Shown: piece after piece, positions 25,532 through 34,594 of the stretch | How the letters are laid out: every line of letters begins with the position of its first letter | How positions within the stretch are numbered: the first letter of the stretch is position 1 | Source of the DNA: Schlesneria paludicola DSM 18645 | GTDB lineage: Bacteria; Planctomycetota; Planctomycetia; Planctomycetales; Planctomycetaceae | DNA: 52,772 bases | Direction of reading: 5' to 3' | Assembly (NCBI GenBank): GCA_945862235.1 | Contig: CAMAYU010000022.1 | Location: 1-52,772, forward strand | Program-made: the position numbers and the translations under genes | Notes under the pieces: generated by a model | The model's input: the letters and a program-made list of their open reading frames with translations, nothing else | Told to the model about the DNA's origin: nothing | Database searches by the model: none

Positions 25532-26928
25532 GGCAGGACTCGTTCAGTGTCGGATGGCGGTGCTGTCGATGGCTGCGGAACAGAGTCCGCCGCCGCTCGG
25601 CGATGCCGCTCCGCCACATCGGCATAAGCGGGATTGCGCTTCGCCAGTTGTTGGTAATGTTCAGCCAACAACCGATGCGCGGGAGCATAGTTTGGATCGT
25701 GGTTGAGAGCATCGCGCAGCCAGAACTCGCCGCGAAGACGGCTCTCATTCTTCAGGAACAACTCACCGATCCGACAGCGTTCCGCCACGCACGGGCCAGG
25801 CTTTCGATCCAGTTCATCCACCAGTCGATCTGCTTCCGCGATGGCGGTACGTGCGCGTTGAACTGCGGCGAACTCGCGTTGAGCTTCATCAAGACGGCCG
25901 AGCGATCGGAGTGTTCCCGCCAGCGCATACCGGACCTCGAGCTGATTAGGATCCTCCTCCAACACACGTTCGAGCCACGGTAGCGCTTCCGTCCAGTTTT
26001 GGAGACTCGACTCCATCAGCCCCAGCTCCAATTCAACCGGCAGACCCCAATACGGCTCATCCACCCGCTTGAAACTTTTCGCGGTCGCCTCTGCGGGGTA
26101 CTTCAACAGGCCATGCAGAATTGTTCTCGCTTCGTCAGCCTTGCCCAAAGCGCGGAGGCACTTCGCAACCTGCAACCGGGGAGCCGCGTTGTCTCGCATC
26201 CGACTGACGGCCTGAAACTGAACGAGCGCATCGGTCGCCTTCTTCTGGGACAACAGCAGCCGCCCCAATGCAAAACGCGCCGGCCAATGGCTGCGGTCTC
26301 GCTCGATTGCCGATCGGTACTCACGCTCGGCGGAGGCCGTGTCAAACCGGTGCTCAAACACGCGTCCCCGCGCATAGTACGGCTGCGGATCGGCGGGAAG
26401 TTCGAGTTGCCAGGGTGGAATGATGGCCAACGCCAGCTCAGTTTGCCCGTCGATCAACGCCCCATTGACGAACGCCTCGCAGATTTCGGAAGCGTCCGGG
26501 CCGGGACTGGCCAGCATTGCTTCAAACTCCCTGCGCACGGGACTCAAGTTCCCGGACTGAGCGTGCAGCAGGATCAGCTCACGCCGCACTCGCTCCTTGT
26601 CATAGCCTGCCGTTCGAGCTGTTTCGAGGCACTTCAACGCCTCCTCACTGCGAGACTGTTTTCGCAGCAGTCGGCCTTCCCAGAACGACAACTCCGCTCG
26701 TGTGGAACCGGACCATCGCAACCACGTGATTAGCGGTTCAGCCTCTTCGTAGTGCCTCGCAGCCACTAAGGATTCGATGCGACGGCAGAGTACCCAATCC
26801 AAGGTGCCAAGCGGCCAGAGAGAGGCCAGCCCGAAAAAACAGACCACCACAACGAGCCGCAGCCGGAACGCCCATCGGCGGAAGCCACGAACCTGTTCGG
26901 GTGCGAATGATGATGATCTCGATGACAT
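25528..26928 (-). CDS. TPR-repeat protein with N-terminal membrane anchor
   Basis: A 466-residue protein with one hydrophobic segment near the N-terminus (LRLVVVVCFFGLASLWPLG), followed by repeated helical pairs typical of tetratricopeptide repeats, such as HYEEAEPLITWLRWSGSTRA, RSEEALKCLETARTAGYDKE, NWTEALPWLERVLEEDPNQL and GRLDEAQREFAAVQ. TPRs mediate protein-protein contacts. The start at 26928 places the anchor about 15 residues in; an in-frame start at 26979 is also possible, and neither has a strong RBS. TPR-CRTAC1 gene pairs are common in planctomycetes. The spacer 26929-27408 shows nothing else that I can support. Confidence 0.85.
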   Translation of the reverse strand: MSSRSSSFAPEQVRGFRRWAFRLRLVVVVCFFGLASLWPLGTLDWVLCRRIESLVAARHYEEAEPLITWLRWSGSTRAELSFWEGRLLRKQSRSEEALKCLETARTAGYDKERVRRELILLHAQSGNLSPVRREFEAMLASPGPDASEICEAFVNGALIDGQTELALAIIPPWQLELPADPQPYYARGRVFEHRFDTASAEREYRSAIERDRSHWPARFALGRLLLSQKKATDALVQFQAVSRMRDNAAPRLQVAKCLRALGKADEARTILHGLLKYPAEATAKSFKRVDEPYWGLPVELELGLMESSLQNWTEALPWLERVLEEDPNQLEVRYALAGTLRSLGRLDEAQREFAAVQRARTAIAEADRLVDELDRKPGPCVAERCRIGELFLKNESRLRGEFWLRDALNHDPNYAPAHRLLAEHYQQLAKRNPAYADVAERHRRAAADSVPQPSTAPPSDTERVLP

Positions 26929-27408
26929 GGCACATCCACGACAACGCACTCGCGGGGAGACCAAGTTAGCCGCGAACATGTCTGTTTGAAAAACTGTTCC
27001 GTACGGAATCCCACAGTCTTTGCTTCGGTACTAAGAACCAAGACCGGGCTTCCTCATTTGGCGACCACACCTGCGACTCGTTGGCGAACTCGTGTGGCAA
27101 CGACGACGCCGGCCCAAGCCTCACATGCGGCCTAATTGAATGTTTTTTGCAAGCCGCATTCCGTCAGGCTACGGGTTCTGGAAGCGACAAGAAACCCATG
27201 GCAGACGGCGCGAGGCTCGCAAGGCCCCCCCTGACTGTACCTCGCGCGGTCTTTTGTGTGATGTCTGAACGCGGCAGCGTGGAACATTCCAAAGTCGGTC
27301 ACCGTACGCAGAAAGGTAAGGATTGGCCCTGCGTTCTCCTGACTTGTCACGAACAAACAGGACGACGAGCCATCCGACGGATGTCAATTCGATCTCTTTC
27401 CGACCAAC

Positions 27409-27705
27409 TTAAAGGCTACCAGCCATCTTCGTGGCGATCTGTTTTACTTGCTCTGTCTGACCAGCGCCATCGGCCTTTGTCAGTTCTTCCAAGTCTTTCT
27501 TCAATTCCTCTTTACCAGAGGCTTCGACCCCGATCCTGACCTGCAGCAAGCCGCTTCCCGCAGTACCAGACTGCGCAACGCTATTGAGCAAGTCCTTGAG
27601 TGCTTGGGTACTGACGGAAGTCGGCGCAGTCGAGACTGGTGCTGGAGAAGAACCCGAGCAGCCTGCGACAACACACAACGTCAGGCAGAGGATGATTCGA
27701 CGCAT
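27409..27705 (-). CDS. Small lipoprotein, DUF1559 neighbour
   Basis: A 98-residue predicted lipoprotein. The start MRRIILCLTLCVVAGCSGSS gives a lipobox (VAGC), and GGAGAA lies 7 nt upstream of the ATG, which decides against the upstream in-frame starts. The mature part is rich in Ser/Thr/Pro, then helical with charged Lys/Glu (EELKKDLEELTKADGAGQTE). No known domain. Located just downstream of the terminator of the DUF1559 gene, a pairing that is common in planctomycetes, so a functional link with the prepilin-like protein is plausible. Confidence 0.7.
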   Translation of the reverse strand: MRRIILCLTLCVVAGCSGSSPAPVSTAPTSVSTQALKDLLNSVAQSGTAGSGLLQVRIGVEASGKEELKKDLEELTKADGAGQTEQVKQIATKMAGSL

Positions 27706-27761
27706 TGATTTCTCCATGACTTGAACTGAGAAAACTCGCCGCACCAAGAGATGCTGCGAGT

Positions 27762-27796
27762 GAAAAGAAAACGGCTCCCGGAATACCGGGAGCCGT
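27762..27796 (-). terminator. Rho-independent terminator after the DUF1559 gene
   Basis: Read leftward, stem ACGGCTCCCGG/CCGGGAGCCGT with a 4-nt loop is followed by TTTCTTTT. Confidence 0.88.
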
Positions 27797-27815
27797 TGTT
27801 GTCTCGACTCGCAGA

Positions 27816-28889
27816 TTAGTACTCGCCAACGGTCTCGCCGTCGTTACGACTACCCAGACGCTGATAGGTTTGCCAATCGACATTCTCGCTGATGAAACGA
27901 ACCGCTCCGTCACCCATCAGGTGATGAGCTCCACCAGTGTGGAGACTACGTGCTCCAAACAGAGTGGAGCCGTCATAGTGACAGCCGTTGCAGTGGAAGC
28001 TGCAATTCGGGAACTTGGAATTGATCCCCAACAACGTGCCGACACCGGTACGCCCAACTTCACCGTGGTACCAACGCTCCCCAATCCGCTCACCGCTGAC
28101 TGCAGCAACTGCGGCACACGCGGTACCCCAAATATCGACTTGGCCCTTTGTTAGCCCACCGGGGTAGGAATTGAGTCCTGCCGCACTTCCGTCTGCGGCG
28201 ATACCGCTACCGTTTCTAGAGCCAGCCAAGTACGACTGAGAATTCGCCGCACCACCACCACCACTTTTCACGATTTCCGACACGAAAATCGTGTTTGATG
28301 TGCCATCAATAATGCCCGAGAGGCCGAAGGATGGAGTTCGGTTGAACGCACCGTTCATCTCAGCGACGGGAATGTTGAACCCCTTGTTCGGACCAATGCA
28401 CACGGCATAGTTGTTCGGACCGGCCATCCCGGCAATCGCTTGATCAGACGGACAGAGGAAAGCTGCAATCGGCGCCTGAATGTTCATTTGAACACCGGTG
28501 GGATTTCCTGCGGTCTCCATGTTGTATGGACCACCACCACTCTCGCAGCATGCGTTCACATCGAAGTTGATCTTCGAATAGAGCGCCGCTCGGTCAATGT
28601 ACGGCAGAATCATCGTTTGCGCACTGTGGCTGCGCCATCCATCACCGCTACCGTCATATCTCGAACCCTGATTCAATCGCGGCAACATGTTGGTCACATC
28701 GTGGTAGTTGTGCAGAGCCAACCCAAGCTGCTTCAAGTTGTTCTTGCACTGCGTCCGGCGAGCGGACTCGCGGGCCTGTTGAACTGCGGGCAGCAGCAAT
28801 GCAATCAAGACCGCAATGATGGCGATGACCACCAACAATTCGATCAGCGTAAACGCCCGACGGCGACCTAACAAACTCGTTTTGACCAT
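27816..28889 (-). CDS. DUF1559 prepilin-like protein
   Basis: A 357-residue secreted protein with a type IV pilin-like N-terminus: a short basic leader, RRRAFTLIELLVVIAIIAVL (cleavage/methylation site before Phe, Glu at +5), then the DUF1559 hallmark LLLPAVQQARESARRTQCKN and NLKQLGLALHNYHD. The C-terminus has the DUF1559 feature LHTGGAHHLMGDGAVRF. GGAGGT precedes the ATG at 28889, so that start is firm. DUF1559 proteins are a huge planctomycete-specific family thought to be pseudopilins. The condensed pilus-type assembly genes at 29571-32886 lie nearby. Confidence 0.96.
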   Translation of the reverse strand: MVKTSLLGRRRAFTLIELLVVIAIIAVLIALLLPAVQQARESARRTQCKNNLKQLGLALHNYHDVTNMLPRLNQGSRYDGSGDGWRSHSAQTMILPYIDRAALYSKINFDVNACCESGGGPYNMETAGNPTGVQMNIQAPIAAFLCPSDQAIAGMAGPNNYAVCIGPNKGFNIPVAEMNGAFNRTPSFGLSGIIDGTSNTIFVSEIVKSGGGGAANSQSYLAGSRNGSGIAADGSAAGLNSYPGGLTKGQVDIWGTACAAVAAVSGERIGERWYHGEVGRTGVGTLLGINSKFPNCSFHCNGCHYDGSTLFGARSLHTGGAHHLMGDGAVRFISENVDWQTYQRLGSRNDGETVGEY

Positions 28890-29155
28890 AAGACCTCCAA
28901 CCTTTTCCATAGCGAAGAGAAACAAAAACAGGCTAGGCTGTTAGAGGTGCCTAGCCCCAACATCACGAAATGAGTCACTGCACGCGGAGGACTCGATCTG
29001 CAAGCCACTGTGTGAAGAATCCCCGAAAAATCGGTGAAGACAACGTTTACCGTGGCCGAGTCTATCCTGAAAAATGGTGTAAGCAAACTGTAGTTTTTAG
29101 ACTTTGAGGAAGTATCCCAAGAATGGGCCTGATTCAAATCGAGGTCACAGTTGCC

Positions 29156-29208
29156 GGAGTCTTCGGAACGCACCGAATGGGCGCAAGACGGTGCGTTCCG
29201 AAGACTCC
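29156..29208. repeat. Perfect 19-nt inverted repeat upstream of the DUF1559 gene
   Basis: GGAGTCTTCGGAACGCACC (29156-29174) and its exact complement (29190-29208) in a 681-base spacer (28890-29570). No gene is supportable in the rest of the spacer. Confidence 0.88.
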
Positions 29209-29570
29209 AAGTACCCTACACGCCGACACCCAAGCTGATCGCATTTTGAACCAGGCCCGAAAATGAGTAAGCCCACGTGCGTTTAGTTCGCGTCGTGCGA
29301 TCGTTAGTCGTTTTGTGAGAATCCACTTGCGCCCCTCCTCGGGAAATAAGGCCCTCCCGGTTCGATCCTCGGCTGCTCAAGAGTTTTCTGGCCCAGAGCG
29401 AGTTGGCGTTCCCGTCTTCGACCGCAACTGTGGCAGTGTGATGCAACCTGGTGTAAACAAGAGATCGCATTTGCGCGAGAGTCCCAGACGACCTTTCGCC
29501 TCAAAACGCGATCGCCGAGTCAACGGCATCTCCTGTAAGCGAGAGGCTGAAGTCGGCACCTTCATGCTCT

Positions 29571-31334
29571 TCAGGGTGAGCCAGCGTTTGCGGGTTGGGT
29601 CGCATCCGGGGTTTCATTCGGCTGGACGGTTGCCTCGCGGAGGGACTGGCCGAGATCGAGTCGCAACAATTCGTCTCCCGACGTGAAGATCAGGTACTTG
29701 CTCGCGATGAGAACGATCGTTCCCTTCACGTCGGCGACAGTAAACGAGTCACCGACTCGGAACAGGCTCTGTTTGCCACGCGACTGGTCGGTGAAGATCA
29801 CTCGGCGATCATCGTCTTTGGCAAAGAAGCCGGTGAACTTGGTGAACAGAGCCAGATCGTCCTGAACTTCGAGCCGCAGTTCGAGCGAAGTCGATTGCGG
29901 CGGCATTCCGTCATCGGTCACGGTGAGTTTGGCCAGTGCTTCGCCGATGGGGATCGAGTCTTCCGGAGTCCAGCTCAATTCACCCGTGGTCGCCTCGACG
30001 GTGAGTCCGGCGGGAGAACCTTCATCGAGCTTCCAAGTCAGCTTGGTGACAGGCGACTCAGCATCTGAAACTTCAGGTGCAAACTTCCAAACGCGGCCAA
30101 TGATGACGGGTGGCGGCTGTTTCACAGCAAACGTCGGCGGCGTGTTGGGATCGCGCAGGACGATGGTCAGCGTCTCGGTCAATTTGCCGTCGGTCGCGGA
30201 CGGATGCTTCACTTCAATCTTCACGAGGTACTTGTTGGCCAGTTGCGATTCGCTGGGCTTCCAATTCAGTTTGCCGGTCGTCTTGTCGAGTTGCAGGCCG
30301 GGGAGTGGGGTCCCGGCGAGCGTGAATTCGGGCTTGCCTTTGGAGTTGTCATAACTCGTCGCGACGATCGTGAATTCAAACGGCCGACTGCCGCGTGTGT
30401 GGATTTTCTCGCCGAGCGGCCCCAATTTGAGCTTGTACGGTTGACGCTGTGCAGGCTTCACAAAGATGTTGGCATCGAGCAGTTGCTCGAATTCTTTGGT
30501 CGTTCGCGACGGGACGGCCGCGTTGAGTGGCGTCAGTTCGACAAGCGTCTCCTTGCTGTAGTCCGAGGCTGTCGTGCGATCGACTCCGCGTTCGACGGTC
30601 CACGCGGTGACACCGTCCACCGGCTCGGCAATCTCAGTCACGGTCAGGTATTCATTCTTGAGTCGCACGCGGAAGCCAGGCTCCTTCGGGAAGTCCTCCA
30701 CTTTGCCAACCTTCAAAGTCGTGGCGTCGTCAGACAGGTCTTCCGCGAGCTTCGTTTGCGCGAAGAGCGTGCGGCGTTGAGGAGCCGCGAGCAGCGCGAG
30801 ACCTTCCGCTTCCAAGGTTACTTGAAAGAACGGGTCGCCTTCGGATTCTTTGCTGATCACGCGCAACGAGGTCACGCGGTGGAGCAGGTCGGCCTGATAG
30901 AAGCGGTCGAAAAAACTGATGAGCTGCTCGAAGCGCGCGTCGGCCTCGATCTTCACGGCGAACGCGACATACACGTTTCCCTTGGGAGTTCGTCGATCAG
31001 GTGTGATCTTCAAGTCTTCAAAACCGCTCAGTTGAGCCAGGTCGGTCAGCCACTCCAAGTAGAGCCGCTGCGCGTTCAAAGCATCCGGTCGCTGCCGGGT
31101 CTTGACCAAATCCGGCGGGAAGCTGCGAGCTTGCCAACCACGAAGCAGCTTCTTTGATCTCTGGAGGTAGAGTTGCTGATCTTCCTTATCGCTGACTGAT
31201 TTCGTCAGTCTGGCGAGCAGATCGCGTTTGTCTTGTATCGGTCCCAAGACGGCACTGTTCACCCAACTGCCGCCCAGCCAGAGGACGACAGCGGCGATGA
31301 GTCCACCGATCAGATACTGTTGGCGCCGTTGCAT
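29571..31334 (-). CDS. PilO-Ig-PilP/GspC-HR-like fusion (pilus or type II secretion assembly)
   Basis: A 587-residue inner-membrane protein. The N-terminal TM helix (IGGLIAAVVLWLGGSWVNSA, residues 9-29) and a coiled-coil then ferredoxin-like domain (about 30-185, EWLTDLAQLSGFEDLKITPD ... FEQLISFFDRFYQADLLHRV) match PilO. Then comes a beta domain ending YLTVTEIAEPV...WTVERG, two cadherin/dystroglycan-type Ig domains (LPGLQLDKTTGKLNWKPSES and PAGLTVEATTGELSWTPEDS, with LRDPNTPPTF between). The last 95 residues (DLALFTKFTGFFAKDDDRRV ... FRVGDSFTVADVKGTI) follow the PilP/GspC HR-domain pattern. It follows the PilM-PilN gene by 7 bp. The domain assignment of the tail is by pattern only. Confidence 0.75.
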   Translation of the reverse strand: MQRRQQYLIGGLIAAVVLWLGGSWVNSAVLGPIQDKRDLLARLTKSVSDKEDQQLYLQRSKKLLRGWQARSFPPDLVKTRQRPDALNAQRLYLEWLTDLAQLSGFEDLKITPDRRTPKGNVYVAFAVKIEADARFEQLISFFDRFYQADLLHRVTSLRVISKESEGDPFFQVTLEAEGLALLAAPQRRTLFAQTKLAEDLSDDATTLKVGKVEDFPKEPGFRVRLKNEYLTVTEIAEPVDGVTAWTVERGVDRTTASDYSKETLVELTPLNAAVPSRTTKEFEQLLDANIFVKPAQRQPYKLKLGPLGEKIHTRGSRPFEFTIVATSYDNSKGKPEFTLAGTPLPGLQLDKTTGKLNWKPSESQLANKYLVKIEVKHPSATDGKLTETLTIVLRDPNTPPTFAVKQPPPVIIGRVWKFAPEVSDAESPVTKLTWKLDEGSPAGLTVEATTGELSWTPEDSIPIGEALAKLTVTDDGMPPQSTSLELRLEVQDDLALFTKFTGFFAKDDDRRVIFTDQSRGKQSLFRVGDSFTVADVKGTIVLIASKYLIFTSGDELLRLDLGQSLREATVQPNETPDATQPANAGSP

Positions 31335-31341
31335 GTTCGCG

Positions 31342-32886
31342 TCACTCGCCCTTCGTGTTGGACGGCTTGACCGTGGCAGTGGACTCGGAGGGCGTCACCG
31401 CAGCGGCCGAAGACGGATCAGGGGCGACTTTGCCTGTTACAGGTACCGACTTCGGAAGCGGGATCAGTTCCACATCCAACTCAAACTTGTTCGGGTAGTC
31501 GGGGTCGCGATTCGATTGCGTTTGTTCTTTCGGCTTCAAACGATAGGCCTTCGCATCGACCAGCCCCTGCGCCATCTGCGGCCAGTCGGCTCGATCCTTC
31601 GCCAGTCCTTTAGCGTTAATTTTGGCGAGGGCATCGCCGGAAGCAGGACCAAAGTTGTAGTCCGTCACGTACAGTCGCTCAGTTCCGTCCATGATCTTGT
31701 CGAGATCCGCGATTTGTTGAAGCTGGTTGATGTCGCGCACCACCCAGTCCTCGACTGTCTTCGCCGCATCGAGCGAGGGCTGTCCCGCCTTGAGCAGCAA
31801 TGCTAGGTTCCCCTCGTCCGACCGTTTCTTGTCGATCTGACTCTCCAACTCGGAGAGCGTCAGTTGGACGTAGGACGTTCCCATCGCAGCGACCAGCAGC
31901 GCGGCAGCCGATCCGACCGCGTACAGAAACTTGCGTGGATCGCGTTGCGGTTTGGGTTGATGCGGATGGAGCAGATCGAACGCCGGTGTCTGCCGATCAC
32001 AGTGACTGAGCGCGAGGCCGATCGCATGTGCATAACGCGCGGCTTCGGGCAGCTTCGAGGAATCGAGTCCCGACAACACGGACGCGACGTGAGGATCGAA
32101 GCGTTCGACCGAGCAGTTCCATTGCGACTTCAAGAACTCGGACAAACCGCTCCATTCCGCACCCTCGCCGAGGAGCCAGATGCGGTCGATCCGTCCGTCA
32201 CGCAGCCACGGCTGCGCGGGGACCAACACGCGCGAGACATCGGCCGCCGCCTTTGCGACAACGGGATGTCCAGACTCGTCGAGCGGTGGTCTCACGACAT
32301 GTGTCGCCAGCAGTTGGCCGTTGCCAATCAGAGCCACTTCCAAGCGGTTGGCATCTTGAACGACGAGCAGGCTGCGTTGGTCCGCAGGATGCCGCAACGC
32401 GGCTTCACCACGCACCAGCAACTCGGCGAGTGCGAACCCGCCGATCGTGAGCGACGTGAGTTCGATGTTGGCTTCTTTGAGAGCCACTCGAATCGGATCG
32501 GTCGTCGCACGCGGGACACTCGCCAGCAACACGTCCTTCTGCGCCGAGCCGCTTCGTCGCGGCAGCGTCACATAGTCGAGAACCAACTGATCGAGCGGCG
32601 TCGTCGAGCGAGTTGAAGCTTGAAACGAAACGAGCAACGGCAGGTCGTCATCGGGAGCGTCAGGCAATTCGAACTGACGCAGGATCGCGTCCTCACGCGG
32701 GAGGCAGACAACCGCTTGGCGAGCCGAGACGCCTCGCTTACGAAATGCCTCCTCGAGCCAGCCCAGCCCCGCGACTTCCGGGACATCAATGGTGAAGCCT
32801 TGAGTGACGCGCATCGTCGGACCAACGGACGCCTCGACCACGCGCAGTCGCTTCCGCTCCCAGTAAATCGCCAACACGTCAGGCAT
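31342..32886 (-). CDS. PilM-PilN fusion protein
   Basis: A 514-residue protein joining two normally separate pilus platform subunits. Residues 1-305 resemble the actin-like ATPase fold of PilM/GspL-cyto (VLAIYWERKRLRVVEASVGP, QAVVCLPREDAILRQFELPD, LLVVQDANRLEVALIGNGQL, RIWLLGEGAEW, YAHAIGLALS). A TM helix at about 320-340 (FLYAVGSAAALLVAAMGTSY) is followed by a PilN-like coiled coil and a ferredoxin-like domain to about 480. The C-terminus is low-complexity Pro/Ser/Thr. It is the first gene of a two-gene operon with the PilO-like gene. Secretin, ATPase and platform protein genes (PilQ, PilB, PilC) are not in the window. Confidence 0.8.
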   Translation of the reverse strand: MPDVLAIYWERKRLRVVEASVGPTMRVTQGFTIDVPEVAGLGWLEEAFRKRGVSARQAVVCLPREDAILRQFELPDAPDDDLPLLVSFQASTRSTTPLDQLVLDYVTLPRRSGSAQKDVLLASVPRATTDPIRVALKEANIELTSLTIGGFALAELLVRGEAALRHPADQRSLLVVQDANRLEVALIGNGQLLATHVVRPPLDESGHPVVAKAAADVSRVLVPAQPWLRDGRIDRIWLLGEGAEWSGLSEFLKSQWNCSVERFDPHVASVLSGLDSSKLPEAARYAHAIGLALSHCDRQTPAFDLLHPHQPKPQRDPRKFLYAVGSAAALLVAAMGTSYVQLTLSELESQIDKKRSDEGNLALLLKAGQPSLDAAKTVEDWVVRDINQLQQIADLDKIMDGTERLYVTDYNFGPASGDALAKINAKGLAKDRADWPQMAQGLVDAKAYRLKPKEQTQSNRDPDYPNKFELDVELIPLPKSVPVTGKVAPDPSSAAAVTPSESTATVKPSNTKGE

Positions 32887-32960
32887 TAAAAATCTCTCGC
32901 GGGGGGCTGCTCGCTTGCTCGTCGTTTCATCGCTCGGATGTCTCTCGAAAAACCGCGCGA

Positions 32961-32997
32961 GGTATAAAAGAAACCCGGTATTGATGAAATACCGGGT
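32961..32997 (-). terminator. Rho-independent terminator of the Ala/Gly-rich lipoprotein gene
   Basis: Stem ACCCGGTATT/AATACCGGGT, loop of five, followed leftward by TTCTTTTAT. It separates the lipoprotein gene from the downstream PilMN gene. Confidence 0.85.
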
Positions 32998-33044
32998 CTC
33001 AAGATCGAGTCAGATGGGTTGAGCTTGCCAGCTCGAATTCAGGT

Positions 33045-34097
33045 CTATTTCTTCGGCTTGCTGAGCGTGAACTCTTTCAACTTAAAGACATCGTCTTCCT
33101 TCGACAGCACGAACCCGAGAACCTGTCCCTTTGCGTTGCCAAGGTTGATCGTCTTGCCCGAACCGCTCGCGTTTCGTGACGGTCGCGTTTGAAGGCCCTT
33201 CAGCTCGAAGGCGGCTTGCAGCTCTTCCAGCCGCGCGTCGCTCACGTCACCCTCGCGAATCTTGCTCAACTCGCCTTTCGCTTTGGAACTGACGTGCTCA
33301 CCGGCGGCCGTCAGATTTCCTTCCGCGATCGCGGTGCAGAACTTCAACAGCGTGTCCTCAGCGGAACCGGCTTGAAATTGAGATGCCCCGCCGCCCGCAC
33401 CGCTTCCGGGCGCGCCAGCCGGCCCACCGACAGCACCCGCGCCAGGAATCGCTCCCGCCGCACCCGGATTCCCGGCGAGTCCGGGATTTGCACCCGCAGC
33501 TCCCGCATGAGCAGCCGCACCCGCACCAGCGGGATTTCCAGCTACACCAGGACCGGCGAGGGGAGGGTTCGCACCCGCAGCTCCAGCAGCACCCGCATGA
33601 GCGCCTGCAGGAGGCGTAGCCAGATTGCCTGCGGCCAGAGGAGTCGTGCCTGCACCCGCGTGAGCGGCACCTCCGGCGGCACCAGCATGAGCACCAGCGA
33701 AGGCGGCCATCGCTGCGGGATCAGGGGCTCCACCGGGCGTTACCGCACCGGCAGCGCCCGCATGAGCCGGGTTGGCAGCCACTGTTCCACCGGGAATCAC
33801 CGCGCCGGGAGTCGCGCCCGCATGGGCACCCATTTGGGGCATCGCACCAGCAGTGGCCATCCCCGCCGCGCCGCCCATTCCCGGCATGGCTGGAGCGCCA
33901 CCCATACCCGGCATGGCTGGTGCGCCCGGTGCTCCATGAGCACCACCTGGTGCGGCCGCCGCCTGACTCTGTGGTGGCGGCGGTGGAGCCGAACCGCCGC
34001 AACCCACAAGCGCGAAGCTCGTGAGACCAAGCACACACAACCTCACCGCACTGAAAGAACTGATCGCATCCGTTCGTAGCCCTGCAATTCTCACCAT
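33045..34097 (-). CDS. Low-complexity Ala/Gly/His/Pro lipoprotein
   Basis: A 350-residue predicted lipoprotein of unknown function. ATG at 34097 starts a signal with lipobox (LTSFALVGC). Residues from about 30 to 230 are an Ala/Gly/Pro low-complexity tract carrying six AHAGA-type blocks and MPGMGG repeats, likely flexible and extended. The C-terminal 110 residues are ordinary (EDTLLKFCTAIAEGNLTAAG, FVLSKEDDVFKLKEFTL) and look like a small alpha/beta NTF2-like domain, but that is weak. An extension upstream to 34220 is not supported. The composition creates long open frames on the opposite strand that are artefacts. Confidence 0.75.
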   Translation of the reverse strand: MVRIAGLRTDAISSFSAVRLCVLGLTSFALVGCGGSAPPPPPQSQAAAAPGGAHGAPGAPAMPGMGGAPAMPGMGGAAGMATAGAMPQMGAHAGATPGAVIPGGTVAANPAHAGAAGAVTPGGAPDPAAMAAFAGAHAGAAGGAAHAGAGTTPLAAGNLATPPAGAHAGAAGAAGANPPLAGPGVAGNPAGAGAAAHAGAAGANPGLAGNPGAAGAIPGAGAVGGPAGAPGSGAGGGASQFQAGSAEDTLLKFCTAIAEGNLTAAGEHVSSKAKGELSKIREGDVSDARLEELQAAFELKGLQTRPSRNASGSGKTINLGNAKGQVLGFVLSKEDDVFKLKEFTLSKPKK

Positions 34098-34317
34098 CGA
34101 CGTTGTCCTTGTTGAAGGGGTGCCGGACAGAACCCAACACGTCGTCCGCACCAAGTTCGCTGGAGTGGGGGACTGCGAGCAAACAACCGTTGGCCTTGAA
34201 GAACAGCCCGAACTCGCCAACCCCGAAAGTGGGCCGGACTATGCCGAGTACCGCGAAATTTGACAAGCAGTGAATCATGCTGCCCACGGCCATCGCTTTG
34301 TTCGGGCTATGAAGCCT

Positions 34318-34419
34318 GTAGGGCGGAACCAGTGGCGCTTCGCCGCGCCGGCCCACCATGAATTCCCGCGAGTTCACGATGGTGGGCCGGCGCTCGAAGC
34401 GAGTTTGCCCCACCCTACC
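34318..34419. repeat. Palindromic element family B, complete copy
   Basis: Arms 34318-34359 and 34379-34419 are diverged complements that both carry CGCCGGCCCACCAT or its complement. It shares one arm sequence (CGCTTCGAGCGCCGG) with 6182-6277. Confidence 0.8.
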
Positions 34420-34485
34420 TTGAAAAAGACGATGGCCCTGTCATACCGCCAACGGCCAAGGGCGAGATCGCTTCACAGATCGCGG

Positions 34486-34515
34486 TTGGCAACGCTTACG
34501 CTCGACCGATATAGT
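34486..34515 (+). promoter_or_regulatory. Putative sigma70-type promoter for the STAS gene
   Basis: TTGGCA (34486-34491), 18-bp spacer and TATAGT (34510-34515), 80 bp before the ATG. The TATAGTCCCGC block is identical to the one before the LptD-like gene (20232). Confidence 0.6.
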
Positions 34516-34594
34516 CCCGCGAGTCATTCATCTCATTTTTGAGTCGAGAATCAAACTCGGCTTCTCTGGTCTCGATGCGCTAAGGAACAGCACT

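Noticed and set aside
30204..31157. Plus-strand frame of 317 codons opposite the PilO-like gene
   Set aside because: No recognisable domain; the minus strand has a TM helix and Ig domains.
33189..34079. Plus-strand frame of 296 codons opposite the Ala/Gly-rich lipoprotein
   Set aside because: Its Arg/Ser/Thr repeats are the translation of the low-complexity tract on the wrong strand; the lipobox and signal support the minus strand.
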